Assembly: GCF_000495855.1 (NCBI RefSeq)
Contig: NZ_AWGF01000001.1
Coordinates: forward strand, 558,001 to 622,000
DNA from: Asticcacaulis sp. YBE204
GTDB taxonomy: Bacteria > Pseudomonadota > Alphaproteobacteria > Caulobacterales > Caulobacteraceae
DNA: 64,000 nt
Reading direction: 5' to 3'
The notes below the pieces were generated by a model. The model had not been told where the DNA came from. It made no database searches and worked only from the letters and a program-made list of their open reading frames with translations. The translations under genes and the position numbers were made by a program. Of the stretch, positions 17,271-26,664 are shown in pieces. The stretch's first letter is position 1. Every line of letters starts with the position of its first letter.

Positions 17271-17456
17271 ATACCTCCCCGCCACGCGGGGGGACCGCAC
17301 GACGCGCGAAGCGCTAGATGCGGTGGTGGGGGCCTGCGCTTTTGATGCGGCGGATTACGTGGGCCGCAGATCTATGCGCGGTATCTACACGAGCCCCCCA
17401 CCGTCTTTTGCCGCTTCGCGTCAAAATCCACCTCCCCCAGTAAACTGGGGGAGTAT
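17271..17456. repeat. Family A palindromic mosaic repeat (A-3)
   Basis: Full-length copy in the 264-base gap between the FrnE and GH2 genes. It begins atacctccccgccacgcggg and ends ccccagtaaactgggggagtat. The inner words gatgcggtggtgggggcc and gagccccccaccgtc are inverted with respect to each other. No reading frame of coding character is present, and both neighbouring genes are on the minus strand, so it would be transcribed from the GH2 side. Confidence 0.85.
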
Positions 17457-17519
17457 GAAGAGGGCTTGGTGTTTATATTAGGTCGCGCGTTGAAATCGCA
17501 AGCAGGTACATAGGCGTAA

Positions 17520-19610
17520 CTACCGCCGATCCGGCTGGGCCAGCGCGCCGACCGGTGTTTGCAGGCTCCAGCGGACGCGGTCACGCACGACCTGACCCTT
17601 GTACGGGCTTTCGGCGATGATCTGGTTAAGGCCCGGTGACAGGGTAATGTTCTTGAACACCACGATCCCGCCCGCTGCGTTTTGCGTGGCGATCGTCACG
17701 CCATTGACCTTGAGCGTGACCTGCGGCTGGTTGGTATAGATCTTCACATCGGTCGCCGCTTTCGTTCGCTCGTCGAAACGGCGCGAGGTGATGTAGACGA
17801 CCGGTTCCGCCGACCATTGTGCCTTGTAGAACCAGAAGGCATCCTTCTTCGTGCGCCGGTCGTAGGTCACCAAACCCTTGTCATTGATACCTGAATGGTC
17901 GCCTTCGTTGCGACCGTCGGACGCGGCATCGAACATCTGCCAGACGAAGGTGCCCCAGATGAAGGGCCGTGCCTTCAAGTGCGCCCAATTGGCCTCGTGA
18001 TAGAGCGCCTGATACTGTTCCGGGTGCCAACCCGACGGCGGATCGACGCGGGCGGGTGGCGATTCCTGATGCTTGACGCTGCCCCCCGCGCCGTATTCCA
18101 GCACGGCGAAGGGCTTGGTCGGGAACCTGGTGTGATAGGCGTCGGCCCAAGTGCCCATTTGCGCAAATTCGTCCTTGTACCAGCCGAAATAGCGGTTGAA
18201 GCCGATCAGGTCGGAGGTCTGGGCCAGGGGCGCGTCGTCGGCCTGACAACAGTGGGCGTAGATCGTCGGGCGTGTGCGATCCTCGGCTTCGGCCACGGTA
18301 TTCAGGCCTTTCAGCGTCGCCGCCACGAAAGGCTCGGTGCCGTGGACCTCGTTGCCAAGCCCCCAGGCGATGACGCTGGGATGATTGATATTCTGGCGGA
18401 TCAGTTCGCGCATCTGCAAGGCGGCATTGGCGCGAAAGGCCTCGGTATCGACAACCGTGCCGTTGAGCGGCACCTCGGTCAGGACCAGAAACCCGCGACG
18501 GTCGGCCTCGTCATAGGCGGTCTGAGCGTGCGGATAGTGGACGAGGCGCACGGCATTGGCGCCCATCTCGGCCATCAGGTCGAAGTCCTCGACGATATCG
18601 AGATCGCTGATCGCGCCGCCCTTGCCGGCGCGACTGGCGTGCAGATTGACGCCGTGGACCGCATAGGGCTTGCCGTTGAGCAGCAGGCCTTTTTGCGCAT
18701 CGAAGACGACGCTGCGCACCCCGAACGCCGTCACCGTACGGTCGAGCGTAGCGCTGTCGTCGGTGACCTCGGTGACCACCGAATAGATGTACGGATCGGC
18801 CACGCCGTTCCACAGGTGCGGATTGGGCAGCTTGCCCGCGATGACGACGCGCCCGGCTTCACTGGCCTTGAGATTGATCGGTTTGGAGGCGCTGAACACC
18901 GGCTTGCCGTCGGCACCGAAGATGCGGGTCTGGACGATCAGCCTGGTGCTGCGCGACCGGCTGTTGCGTACCGCGACGCTCATAGACAGGTCGGCATTGC
19001 GCTCCGACACATTGCTGGTCGAAACGGCCACGGCGGGCGAGCCGTAATCGAGGAGGTCGAACCCGGCGTCGCGCGTCTGGATCAGCGACACACCGCGCGT
19101 TATTCCGCCGTAAAACGTATAGTCCCCGGCCAGAGGCGCGACGTGCGGCCACGCGGCGTTATTGACGCGCACAGCGATGATGTTCTTCCCCGTCTTGATA
19201 TGGCGGGTGATGTCGAAGCGGAAAGCCGTAAACCCGCCTTCGTGACGACCCACAAACACCCCATTGACGAACAGATCGGCGACCAGCGCCACGCCGTCGA
19301 ACTGGATATAGAGCCGCTCATTGGCGGGGACGGCGCGCATGTCGAGCGTCTTGCGATACCAGGCCGTGCCGCGATAAAACGACGGCCCGCTGGTCACGGC
19401 CCCATCGTCGCCGTCCGAGAGGTTGAAGGTGTGGGGCAGGGTGGCGACCTGCCATTTCGCGTCGTCGAAGGTCGCGGCCTCAGCGCCCTTGATGTCCTCG
19501 CGTTTGACCCGCCACTCGCTATTGATCGAGGCGACCGAACGGGCTTCGGCGACGGATGCCGTCAGGAGAAGGCAGATTACCCCCATCAACGCGGAAATCG
19601 ATCGGATCAT
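17520..19610 (-). CDS. Secreted glycoside hydrolase family 2 protein (beta-galactosidase-like)
   Basis: A 696-residue GH2 enzyme with a signal peptide (about residues 1-23, cleaved near VAEA-RS). The order is sugar-binding jelly roll (about 30-190), immunoglobulin-like domain (about 195-300), TIM barrel (about 305-600) and a C-terminal beta domain. The acid/base is E421 in WGLGNEVHG and the likely nucleophile E505 in AVLEYGAGG. GH2 includes beta-galactosidases, mannosidases and glucuronidases; the exact sugar cannot be read from the sequence. Export to the periplasm suggests use of plant-wall oligosaccharides. No transporter is adjacent. Confidence 0.9.
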   Translation of the reverse strand: MIRSISALMGVICLLLTASVAEARSVASINSEWRVKREDIKGAEAATFDDAKWQVATLPHTFNLSDGDDGAVTSGPSFYRGTAWYRKTLDMRAVPANERLYIQFDGVALVADLFVNGVFVGRHEGGFTAFRFDITRHIKTGKNIIAVRVNNAAWPHVAPLAGDYTFYGGITRGVSLIQTRDAGFDLLDYGSPAVAVSTSNVSERNADLSMSVAVRNSRSRSTRLIVQTRIFGADGKPVFSASKPINLKASEAGRVVIAGKLPNPHLWNGVADPYIYSVVTEVTDDSATLDRTVTAFGVRSVVFDAQKGLLLNGKPYAVHGVNLHASRAGKGGAISDLDIVEDFDLMAEMGANAVRLVHYPHAQTAYDEADRRGFLVLTEVPLNGTVVDTEAFRANAALQMRELIRQNINHPSVIAWGLGNEVHGTEPFVAATLKGLNTVAEAEDRTRPTIYAHCCQADDAPLAQTSDLIGFNRYFGWYKDEFAQMGTWADAYHTRFPTKPFAVLEYGAGGSVKHQESPPARVDPPSGWHPEQYQALYHEANWAHLKARPFIWGTFVWQMFDAASDGRNEGDHSGINDKGLVTYDRRTKKDAFWFYKAQWSAEPVVYITSRRFDERTKAATDVKIYTNQPQVTLKVNGVTIATQNAAGGIVVFKNITLSPGLNQIIAESPYKGQVVRDRVRWSLQTPVGALAQPDRR

Positions 19611-19742
19611 GGCGGGCCCTGTTTGTTTTTTGCGATCTTGTTAGGTCTTAGAAAGGCATTATGACGCAAACAAGACCGCAGGGTCCATAGGCAAGGGATG
19701 CGAATGTCGAAACGGAAAAAACCACCTCGCCCCTTGTAAAAA

Positions 19743-19755
19743 GTTACGGTATAAC
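19743..19755. promoter_or_regulatory. Zur-box-like dyad upstream of the MerC-like gene
   Basis: GTTACGGTATAAC is an imperfect dyad of the GTTAT-ATAAC type bound by zinc repressor Zur in alphaproteobacteria. It lies 33 bases before the merC-like start codon. The match is inferred by eye from the general form of such sites. Confidence 0.35.
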
Positions 19756-19788
19756 ATATGTGCTGACTCCCGAAGACAGGATGCGCGC

Positions 19789-20187
19789 ATGGCCATGGCC
19801 CCGGACCCCGATAAGCCGAACACCGTGATGGACCTCATGGCCATTACCCTGTCCGGCCTGTGTCTGGCCCACTGCCTTCTGCTGCCATTTGCCATCGCTG
19901 CCCTGCCGGTGCTGGGGCAGGTGGCGGGCAGCCACGTCGTCCATCAGGTCTTGATCCTCATTGCCGCCCCGCTCAGCATCTGGACGCTCAGCCGCTCTAA
20001 GGGCTGGCGCAAGCCGGGTGTCGCGATCCTTGCCGGGCTCGGTCTGGCGCTGTTGACCGGCGCGGCTTTTATTCCCGTGCTGATCGCGCACGAAACTCTG
20101 ATCAGCGTGGTCGGGGCCATGATGGTGGCCTGCGCCCACTATATCAACACGCAGCGTCATCGCGACGCAAAGGCCGCAAAGGCCTGA
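19789..20187 (+). CDS. MerC-domain membrane protein
   Basis: A 132-residue inner-membrane protein with four helices. LSGLCLAHCLLLPFAIAALP carries the C-xx-H-C arrangement typical of MerC-domain proteins, in which the cysteines handle metal ions. Classical MerC takes up mercury; chromosomal copies without other mer genes, as here, are of unknown function and are often linked to zinc control. A Zur-like dyad upstream hints at that. The ATG at 19789 has agga nine bases before it. The C-terminal tail is short and basic. Confidence 0.88.
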   Translation: MAMAPDPDKPNTVMDLMAITLSGLCLAHCLLLPFAIAALPVLGQVAGSHVVHQVLILIAAPLSIWTLSRSKGWRKPGVAILAGLGLALLTGAAFIPVLIAHETLISVVGAMMVACAHYINTQRHRDAKAAKA

Positions 20188-20236
20188 TTTTTGGCCTGAT
20201 CTTGCGCAAAACGGTGTTGTGCGCTTACATGCGCCC

Positions 20237-20755
20237 ATGACCGATACCTATCAAAGCCAGCCCTATCAGCTTACCCAAAGCGAAATGCGGGAGTTCTACT
20301 TCCTGACCTATTATCGCAGCGCGCGCCGGCCCGGTGCTGTTTTGGTCAATCTGATCTTTTTCATCGGCTTTCCGGTCTATCTGTACTGGGATCAGCTTCG
20401 GGCAGGCCATATCACTGCGGCGCTGATCTGGGTGCTGGCCGCTGTAATCTTCATCTACGGTCTGGTGCCGTTCGTCCTCTCGGTCATCGCCTGGAACCGT
20501 TACCGGAAAACCCCCGCCAACCAGTCTCCGCGCACGGTGACCGTCGATGCCGAGGGGCTGGCTTTCAGCAATGATCTGCTCAATACTCGCTTCGGCTGGG
20601 GCGCCATCACGGCGTTTCGCCGCTCTGCGCGCTTGATGATGTTTTACGGCAATGCCAATTCTGCCTTTATGGTGCCGGTGCGAGCTTTTGCCACGCCCGA
20701 AACCGCCGAGGCTTTGGGCAATTTCGCGCTTAAGCAGCTTGACGGACGCGCCTGA
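20237..20755 (+). CDS. YcxB-like membrane protein
   Basis: A 172-residue protein with two helices at about residues 34-54 and 62-85, then a soluble domain whose VTVDAEGLAFSN...GWGAITAFR pattern fits the YcxB-like C-terminal domain of PH-like fold. Function unknown. The frame extends to a GTG at 20219, but the ATG at 20237 gives a normal MTDTYQSQP start. It stands alone between the MerC-like and Dabb genes on the same strand. Confidence 0.75.
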   Translation: MTDTYQSQPYQLTQSEMREFYFLTYYRSARRPGAVLVNLIFFIGFPVYLYWDQLRAGHITAALIWVLAAVIFIYGLVPFVLSVIAWNRYRKTPANQSPRTVTVDAEGLAFSNDLLNTRFGWGAITAFRRSARLMMFYGNANSAFMVPVRAFATPETAEALGNFALKQLDGRA

Positions 20756-20797
20756 CCCTATATGACGGGCGGCGGTTACATTTGTTCGGATATTACC

Positions 20798-21106
20798 ATG
20801 CTGCGCCACATCGTCATGTTCAGTTGCAAAGACATCGAGAGCCGTGACGATATCCGCAATGGCCTGTCGATCCTGACGCAAATCCCGCACGCCCAGAAGC
20901 TTGAGGTCGCCTTCAACGAAAAGGTCGATCAGCTCGGCAACGATATCGAAGTCATCGTCTATGGCGAATTCGCCGATGTCGAGGCCTTGCGCGCCTACAA
21001 GGCGCATCCGCTCTATCAGGAATCGATCGATCGCGTCCGCCCCATCCGCGATATGCGCGTGGCGGCGGATTACACGGTCGAAAGCGCGGCGACGACCGCG
21101 CTCTAA
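20798..21106 (+). CDS. Dabb-domain (stress-responsive A/B barrel) protein
   Basis: A 102-residue single-domain protein. MLRHIVMFSCKD and the later YGEFADVEALRAYKAHPLYQ with a C-terminal beta strand match the Dabb dimeric alpha/beta barrel. Members are small ligand-binding proteins or enzymes of unclear role. The ATG at 20798 gives the usual HIVMF start; an ATG at 20762 would add twelve untypical residues. A 158-base gap follows with no clear feature. Confidence 0.88.
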   Translation: MLRHIVMFSCKDIESRDDIRNGLSILTQIPHAQKLEVAFNEKVDQLGNDIEVIVYGEFADVEALRAYKAHPLYQESIDRVRPIRDMRVAADYTVESAATTAL

Positions 21107-21264
21107 GTGATCCATAAGTTTTGCTCCGGCGTATGTAAGGGGAACACAATTTTGCCTTCGCAGTGCAGCATTATGCCTGTCACGCGAGTTTGAATTGGCA
21201 TTTCGCCGGTTTGGTTCAACATTTGGCATAAGTTTTGGTCTCATTTTAGGAACGGGGGCGTTCG

Positions 21265-21690
21265 ATGAACAGGTTGAAAACCCTTGCGCTGAATGCGGTC
21301 GCCCTGTGCGCCCTTGCCGGTGCCGCAGATGCCCAGACCCCTGTCGTGCCGCTGACCGCGCTTGAGGCTACTCAGTGCCGCGCCATCGCCGAAACCCTGC
21401 GCGACCGCGAATATGAGCAGATGAGCAGCCTGATCACGCGCATCGAGCGTTCGCCCAACCTGTCCGTCGAGGCGCTCAACGCCGTGCAGAAGCAGATCAG
21501 TACCAACGAGACCAGCATCAAGACTCTGGAAGGCCATGCCGACCGGTTCGCCTTCGCCGCTCAGCCCAATGACACCCTCAAGGCCTTGGTCGTCAAACAG
21601 GACACGGAGGCGCTCAAGCTGAAACTAAGCGATTGCCTTGAGCGCGTGCCGCCGGTGGTGCCGTCAAAACCGGCGATGGCGAAGAATTAA
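21265..21690 (+). CDS. Small secreted protein, unknown
   Basis: A 141-residue protein with a signal peptide (about residues 1-23, ending ADAQ). The mature part is helical, with TQCRAIAETLRDREYEQM and a second cysteine in LSDCLERVPP that may form a disulfide with it. The middle is rich in Gln, Asn and Thr and looks like a short coiled coil. A Pro-rich tail ends the protein. No known family is recognised and there is no close partner gene. Confidence 0.75.
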   Translation: MNRLKTLALNAVALCALAGAADAQTPVVPLTALEATQCRAIAETLRDREYEQMSSLITRIERSPNLSVEALNAVQKQISTNETSIKTLEGHADRFAFAAQPNDTLKALVVKQDTEALKLKLSDCLERVPPVVPSKPAMAKN

Positions 21691-21699
21691 ATCAATATC

Positions 21700-21880
21700 A
21701 TACTCCCCCGGCGTGCCGGGGGAGGTGGCAGTGAGCGTAGCGAAGCTGACGGAGGGGGGCTTGCATCGACACTGCGCGAGAATCGGCTGGCCCATTTATC
21801 AGCTGTAGAGATAGCGCAGGCCCCCACCACCCCCGCGATAAATCGGTGCGGTCCCCTCCCCATCAGAGATGGGGAGGTAT
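21700..21880. repeat. Family A palindromic mosaic repeat (A-4)
   Basis: Full-length copy in the 197-base gap between two convergent genes. It begins atactcccccggcgtgccgg and ends with atggggaggtat. Inner parts include tgacggaggggggc and gcccccaccacccc in inverted relation. As it lies between convergent stops it could act as a bidirectional terminator. Confidence 0.85.
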
Positions 21881-21887
21881 AATTTAC

Positions 21888-23282
<1,395 letters not shown>

Positions 23283-23359
23283 GACGATTCCGATAGGTGC
23301 ATTTGTAACTTTTTGAACCTATTACCACGCTAATGGACGGACGGGAACGTTCTGTTTCG

Positions 23360-24045
23360 TTACGGTCCGGCGCCGAGGGTGAACGGAATTCTGGGCGGGC
23401 GAAACGCGGCGGGGTTATCGTAAGGCTTGTCCGGATCGTAGGGTGCGCCGTCGGGCCAGAACCCTGTAGCCTCGGCCTTGTCCATGGCGTCGCCGTCTTC
23501 GACGATCTGAGGCCGGTTGGGATCGAAGGGCGACCCATCGTCGAAATAGCCCTTGAAGGCGTCGCGCTTGTATTTCATCGCCAAAAGCTTTTCGTAAAGC
23601 TGCTGACCGTAGCTGTCCTTCGGCTTTTCGTCCTCGATTTCACACTCGATTTCATCGAACTGCGCGGCGGTGAGCGGTTTGGGCGGCGCGTAAAGCTGCG
23701 TCCACAGGCGCTCGGTGGCGAGGATGAACCGCCCGGCGCGCTCGCCTTCGAGAAAGTCGGTCGGCTTGGGTAATTGCCGAACGGCCTGAACGATCAGGTC
23801 GGCCTGATCGCGGATGCGCTGACGTGCCGGACGGATGGTGTCGCGCTGATCGGGGCGGGTGACGCGCATCAGCACGACGTCGGCAACCCGGATCATGCGG
23901 ACGGCGCGCTCGCCATCGAGATAGGTTTCCGGCAGGTCGATATCTTCGATGGCCTCGGCGATTTCGGCCGCGAATTCGCGCAGCTCCGCGCGGCGCTGTC
24001 TCAGTGCGCGGGCTCGTCGTCCGGGTTGAAGCCATGATCGTCCAT
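23360..24045 (-). pseudogene. Conserved-type hypothetical gene broken by a frameshift near its start
   Basis: The long open part (23896-23360, 178 residues) begins inside a coding-like stretch: codons upstream of the ATG at 23896 read LRQRRAELREFAAEIAEAI and on through LPETYLDGERAVRM, but that frame has no start codon. In the neighbouring frame an ATG at 24045 gives MDDHGFNPDDEPAH and then a stop at 24001. Joining the two by a one-base shift near 24003 gives one sensible acidic protein of about 228 residues. So this is a recent indel, a sequencing error, or programmed slippage. The C-terminal part contains charged helices and a DGSPFDPNRPQ linker. Family unknown. Confidence 0.6.
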
Positions 24046-24092
24046 CGCTTCATGTTACGCTGCGGCGTTTGTGGGAGGGTAAGTTCAAGGTT

Positions 24093-24530
24093 CTCCACAG
24101 ATGGCCACAGATGCACACAGATGGTGCGCGCGATGGTGAGGGCGGATAAATGGGAGCTTGAGCGCGCGTAGCGCCAGACAAGAGATTGGCCACGGATATC
24201 CGAGTCACAGGCGCTACCGATGCCCCACAAAGGACATCCGTGTTCGCCGCGCTTGCGCGGCATCCGTGCCTTATCCGTGGCTAAAAACCTTTGGTAACGA
24301 CAGCAGGCAGGAAGAGGGAGAACCACAGATTACACAGATTTCACAGATTAGGTTCGTTGCGGTTTGCGAGGATAAGTCTCAAACACCGTGTGTGCGGTGT
24401 CTCATGAATGACGCGCCTTGGCGCGTCTAATCTGTGAAATCTGTGTAATCTGTGGTTTCAAATCTTGCGGACGCCGCCACCAGACACAGGCCTAACCGCT
24501 CACAAAGACCATACGTGTGCATCTGTGGAG
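24093..24530. repeat. Family B cluster of nested inverted repeats in a 587-base gap
   Basis: The gap between the frameshifted gene and the glycosyltransferase has no gene. It is built of words such as ccacagatt, cacacagatg and ccacggata. The strongest pair is a perfect 30-base inverted repeat, 24321-24350 (aaccacagattacacagatt...) against 24428-24457. Around it lie a ggccacggata / ttatccgtggct pair (about 24187 and 24273) and outer arms ctccacagatg (about 24094) / gtgtgcatctgtggag (24515-24530). The same word type recurs at 31522-31673 and 58467-58521. Confidence 0.85.
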
Positions 24531-24632
24531 AGCCTCACCCTATCCGCCGCGCCTCCGAAGCCAGAGATGCCACGTCAATATTGCCTCAGACGCAAACCCC
24601 GTTATAGATAGATCAACGGGGAGGCCTTCCAC

Positions 24633-26606
24633 ATGGCGCAACTTTATGAACTCGGTCAGGCGCCGGAAGCGCTGAGCCCGCAAAAGCCGCTGTTCGGCGA
24701 CGATAAAGCACTGATCAAAGCGGGGCTGATCATCGGCGGCGTCATCGCTCTGTGGAAGCTTTATGTCGCCCTGACCGCCAATGTGATCTGGGAAGAGGGA
24801 CACTTTGCGGTGTCCGGACTTTATCCCGAACTCGGCTATCCCGATATCCCCGCCGGGTTTCCCTTATTGTCGCGGCTCGTCACGCTGGTGTTCGGCATGA
24901 ACGTCGTACCGCTGCGGCTGCTGTCGTTGCTGATCGCCTCGGCCATTCCCTTCGCCATCTGCTTCATGGCCACGCCGGTGGTGCCGAAGCGCGAGGCGAT
25001 CTGGGCTGCCATCCTGTCGCTGCTTATCCCGCCGTTGTCTATATCCGGGACGATCTTCTATCCCGAAGGCCTGTTGCAACTTCTGCTCGCCCTGATGCTC
25101 GGCTGTCTGCTGCGCGCCGTCAGCACCGATAAATGGAAATGGTGGGGTCTTACGGGGCTATGCGCGGCGCTCGGCCTCTTCGTGCATTTCCGCTTTCTGA
25201 TCCCCGGCGCGGGGATTATTGTCTACGTTCTGGCGACGACGCAGGGCCGTAAACTTCTGACCAATATGAAGTTCTGGAGCGTCGGCGGGATCGCGTTGCT
25301 CGGTCTTCTGCCGTCGCTGCTCTATAACGCGTTCAACGACTGGCCCGCCATCGCCTTCCACGTCACCAATCGCCCGGTCTGGCGGCCCGATATTCAGTTT
25401 CTGATCGCCTTCGTCAGCCAGCAGTTCGCCATGGTTACGCCGATCTTCTTCATCGGCCTGACCGCGGCGGCGGTTAGGATATTGAAAAGCGGGCGCGATC
25501 AACCCGTCGCGCTGCTGGGGATCGTCGGGGTCTTTATCTTCGCGTTTTATTTCATTCAGTCGCCGGCCAATGCCAAGCTGATGCCGCACTGGCCGTTCAT
25601 GGCCTATGTGCCGCTGGTTGCCGTGCTGCCCGGAGTCCTGATCCGTTTTGTCGAGGCCGCGCAAACCGCGCCGGGACAGCGTCTGCGCGGTGCCGCTGTC
25701 GGTCTGGCCCCGGTGCTGGCGCTGGCGGTGGGGATCGGCATCACGGTCTATGAATACGCGTGGACGAATACCGAAAAACTGCCGTGGCAGTGGCGGTCGA
25801 TCAATTTCATGCGCAATGAAAACTGGACGGCGTTGAAACCGGTTCTGACCGACGCCGAAGCGTCGGCGCGACAACGCTTCGGATCTGCGCCGGTACTGGC
25901 GGTGTCCGGTCACGTCCCCGCCGTGCGGCTGGAGTTTCCGGACAAGGTTGTGCGCACGATCTTCACTCTGGATGAGCCCTACGACACGTTTTCGCGCTTC
26001 GGCACCGCGCGCAAAGAATGGGGCCTTGGCTATGCCGACCTGGTGAAAAGTCAGGCGGGCAAGGGCGTGGTGCTGGTTCTGCCGGAACCGAGCTATCTTT
26101 ACCATCAGCCGGAGGAGTTAGCCTTTCGCGAACGGTTATGCCGGCAGTTCGAGGACGTCCAGCCCTATAGGGTTGTCGATCTGCCGCCGGGCCGCACGAC
26201 GATCAATATCTATACGGCTAAAATCAGGGCTGCGGCGCTCGCGGTGGCTCCGGTACGCTGCGCCTTCCTGCCTGAGCTTTATATCGCCCAGCCGCCGCGT
26301 GGCACCTTCATGGCGGCGGACGATAACGGGAATTTCTTCGGCATCGCCACCGATCCGGCAGGTCTGACCCGTGTCGATATCCTTATTGACGGAAAGGTGG
26401 TCGCTCCGGCTAATTACGGTCTCGATTCCGAAGGATTCAGAGCCCCGAAGGCCCTGTCTTACGACCCTAACTGGCCCAAGGTGCAGTTCGACTTCAAGCT
26501 CGACAAGGCCGGGCTAAAACCGGGGCCGCACATCCTGTCGCTGCGTGGCACGCGGTCGGACGGCACCACGGTCGAAGGGGCGGCACGTTCCGTTTACGTA
26601 AAGTAA
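24633..26606 (+). CDS. Membrane glycosyltransferase, GT39/ArnT-like (GT-C fold)
   Basis: A 657-residue protein with about eleven membrane helices in residues 30-380 and a C-terminal periplasmic part of about 250 residues. The first loop holds VIWEEGHFAVSGLYPE, where the acidic pair E-E sits at the position of the catalytic DE motif of GT-C enzymes using polyprenyl-phosphate sugars. Such enzymes add sugars to lipid A, proteins or glycans on the periplasmic face. The C-terminal domain starts around LEFPDKVVRTIFTLDEPY and is beta-rich, of unknown role. It precedes glnE by 58 bases with the same orientation. Confidence 0.8.
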   Translation: MAQLYELGQAPEALSPQKPLFGDDKALIKAGLIIGGVIALWKLYVALTANVIWEEGHFAVSGLYPELGYPDIPAGFPLLSRLVTLVFGMNVVPLRLLSLLIASAIPFAICFMATPVVPKREAIWAAILSLLIPPLSISGTIFYPEGLLQLLLALMLGCLLRAVSTDKWKWWGLTGLCAALGLFVHFRFLIPGAGIIVYVLATTQGRKLLTNMKFWSVGGIALLGLLPSLLYNAFNDWPAIAFHVTNRPVWRPDIQFLIAFVSQQFAMVTPIFFIGLTAAAVRILKSGRDQPVALLGIVGVFIFAFYFIQSPANAKLMPHWPFMAYVPLVAVLPGVLIRFVEAAQTAPGQRLRGAAVGLAPVLALAVGIGITVYEYAWTNTEKLPWQWRSINFMRNENWTALKPVLTDAEASARQRFGSAPVLAVSGHVPAVRLEFPDKVVRTIFTLDEPYDTFSRFGTARKEWGLGYADLVKSQAGKGVVLVLPEPSYLYHQPEELAFRERLCRQFEDVQPYRVVDLPPGRTTINIYTAKIRAAALAVAPVRCAFLPELYIAQPPRGTFMAADDNGNFFGIATDPAGLTRVDILIDGKVVAPANYGLDSEGFRAPKALSYDPNWPKVQFDFKLDKAGLKPGPHILSLRGTRSDGTTVEGAARSVYVK

Positions 26607-26664
26607 GGCGTGCCGGGTCGTGCAAACCCTTGTCTAATCGGCGTGAGTCGCATAACAGATAGAC

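Noticed and set aside
17895-19664. Long plus-strand open frame (589 codons) opposite the GH2 gene
   Set aside because: It is the antisense shadow of a clear GH2 gene; its translation is rich in Arg, Gly, His and Asp without domain motifs, as expected for the reverse of GC-rich coding DNA.
23652-24326. Minus-strand open frame of 224 codons covering the frameshifted gene
   Set aside because: Mostly Arg-rich shadow-type translation that runs through repeat sequence; the coding-like residues are in the other two frames.
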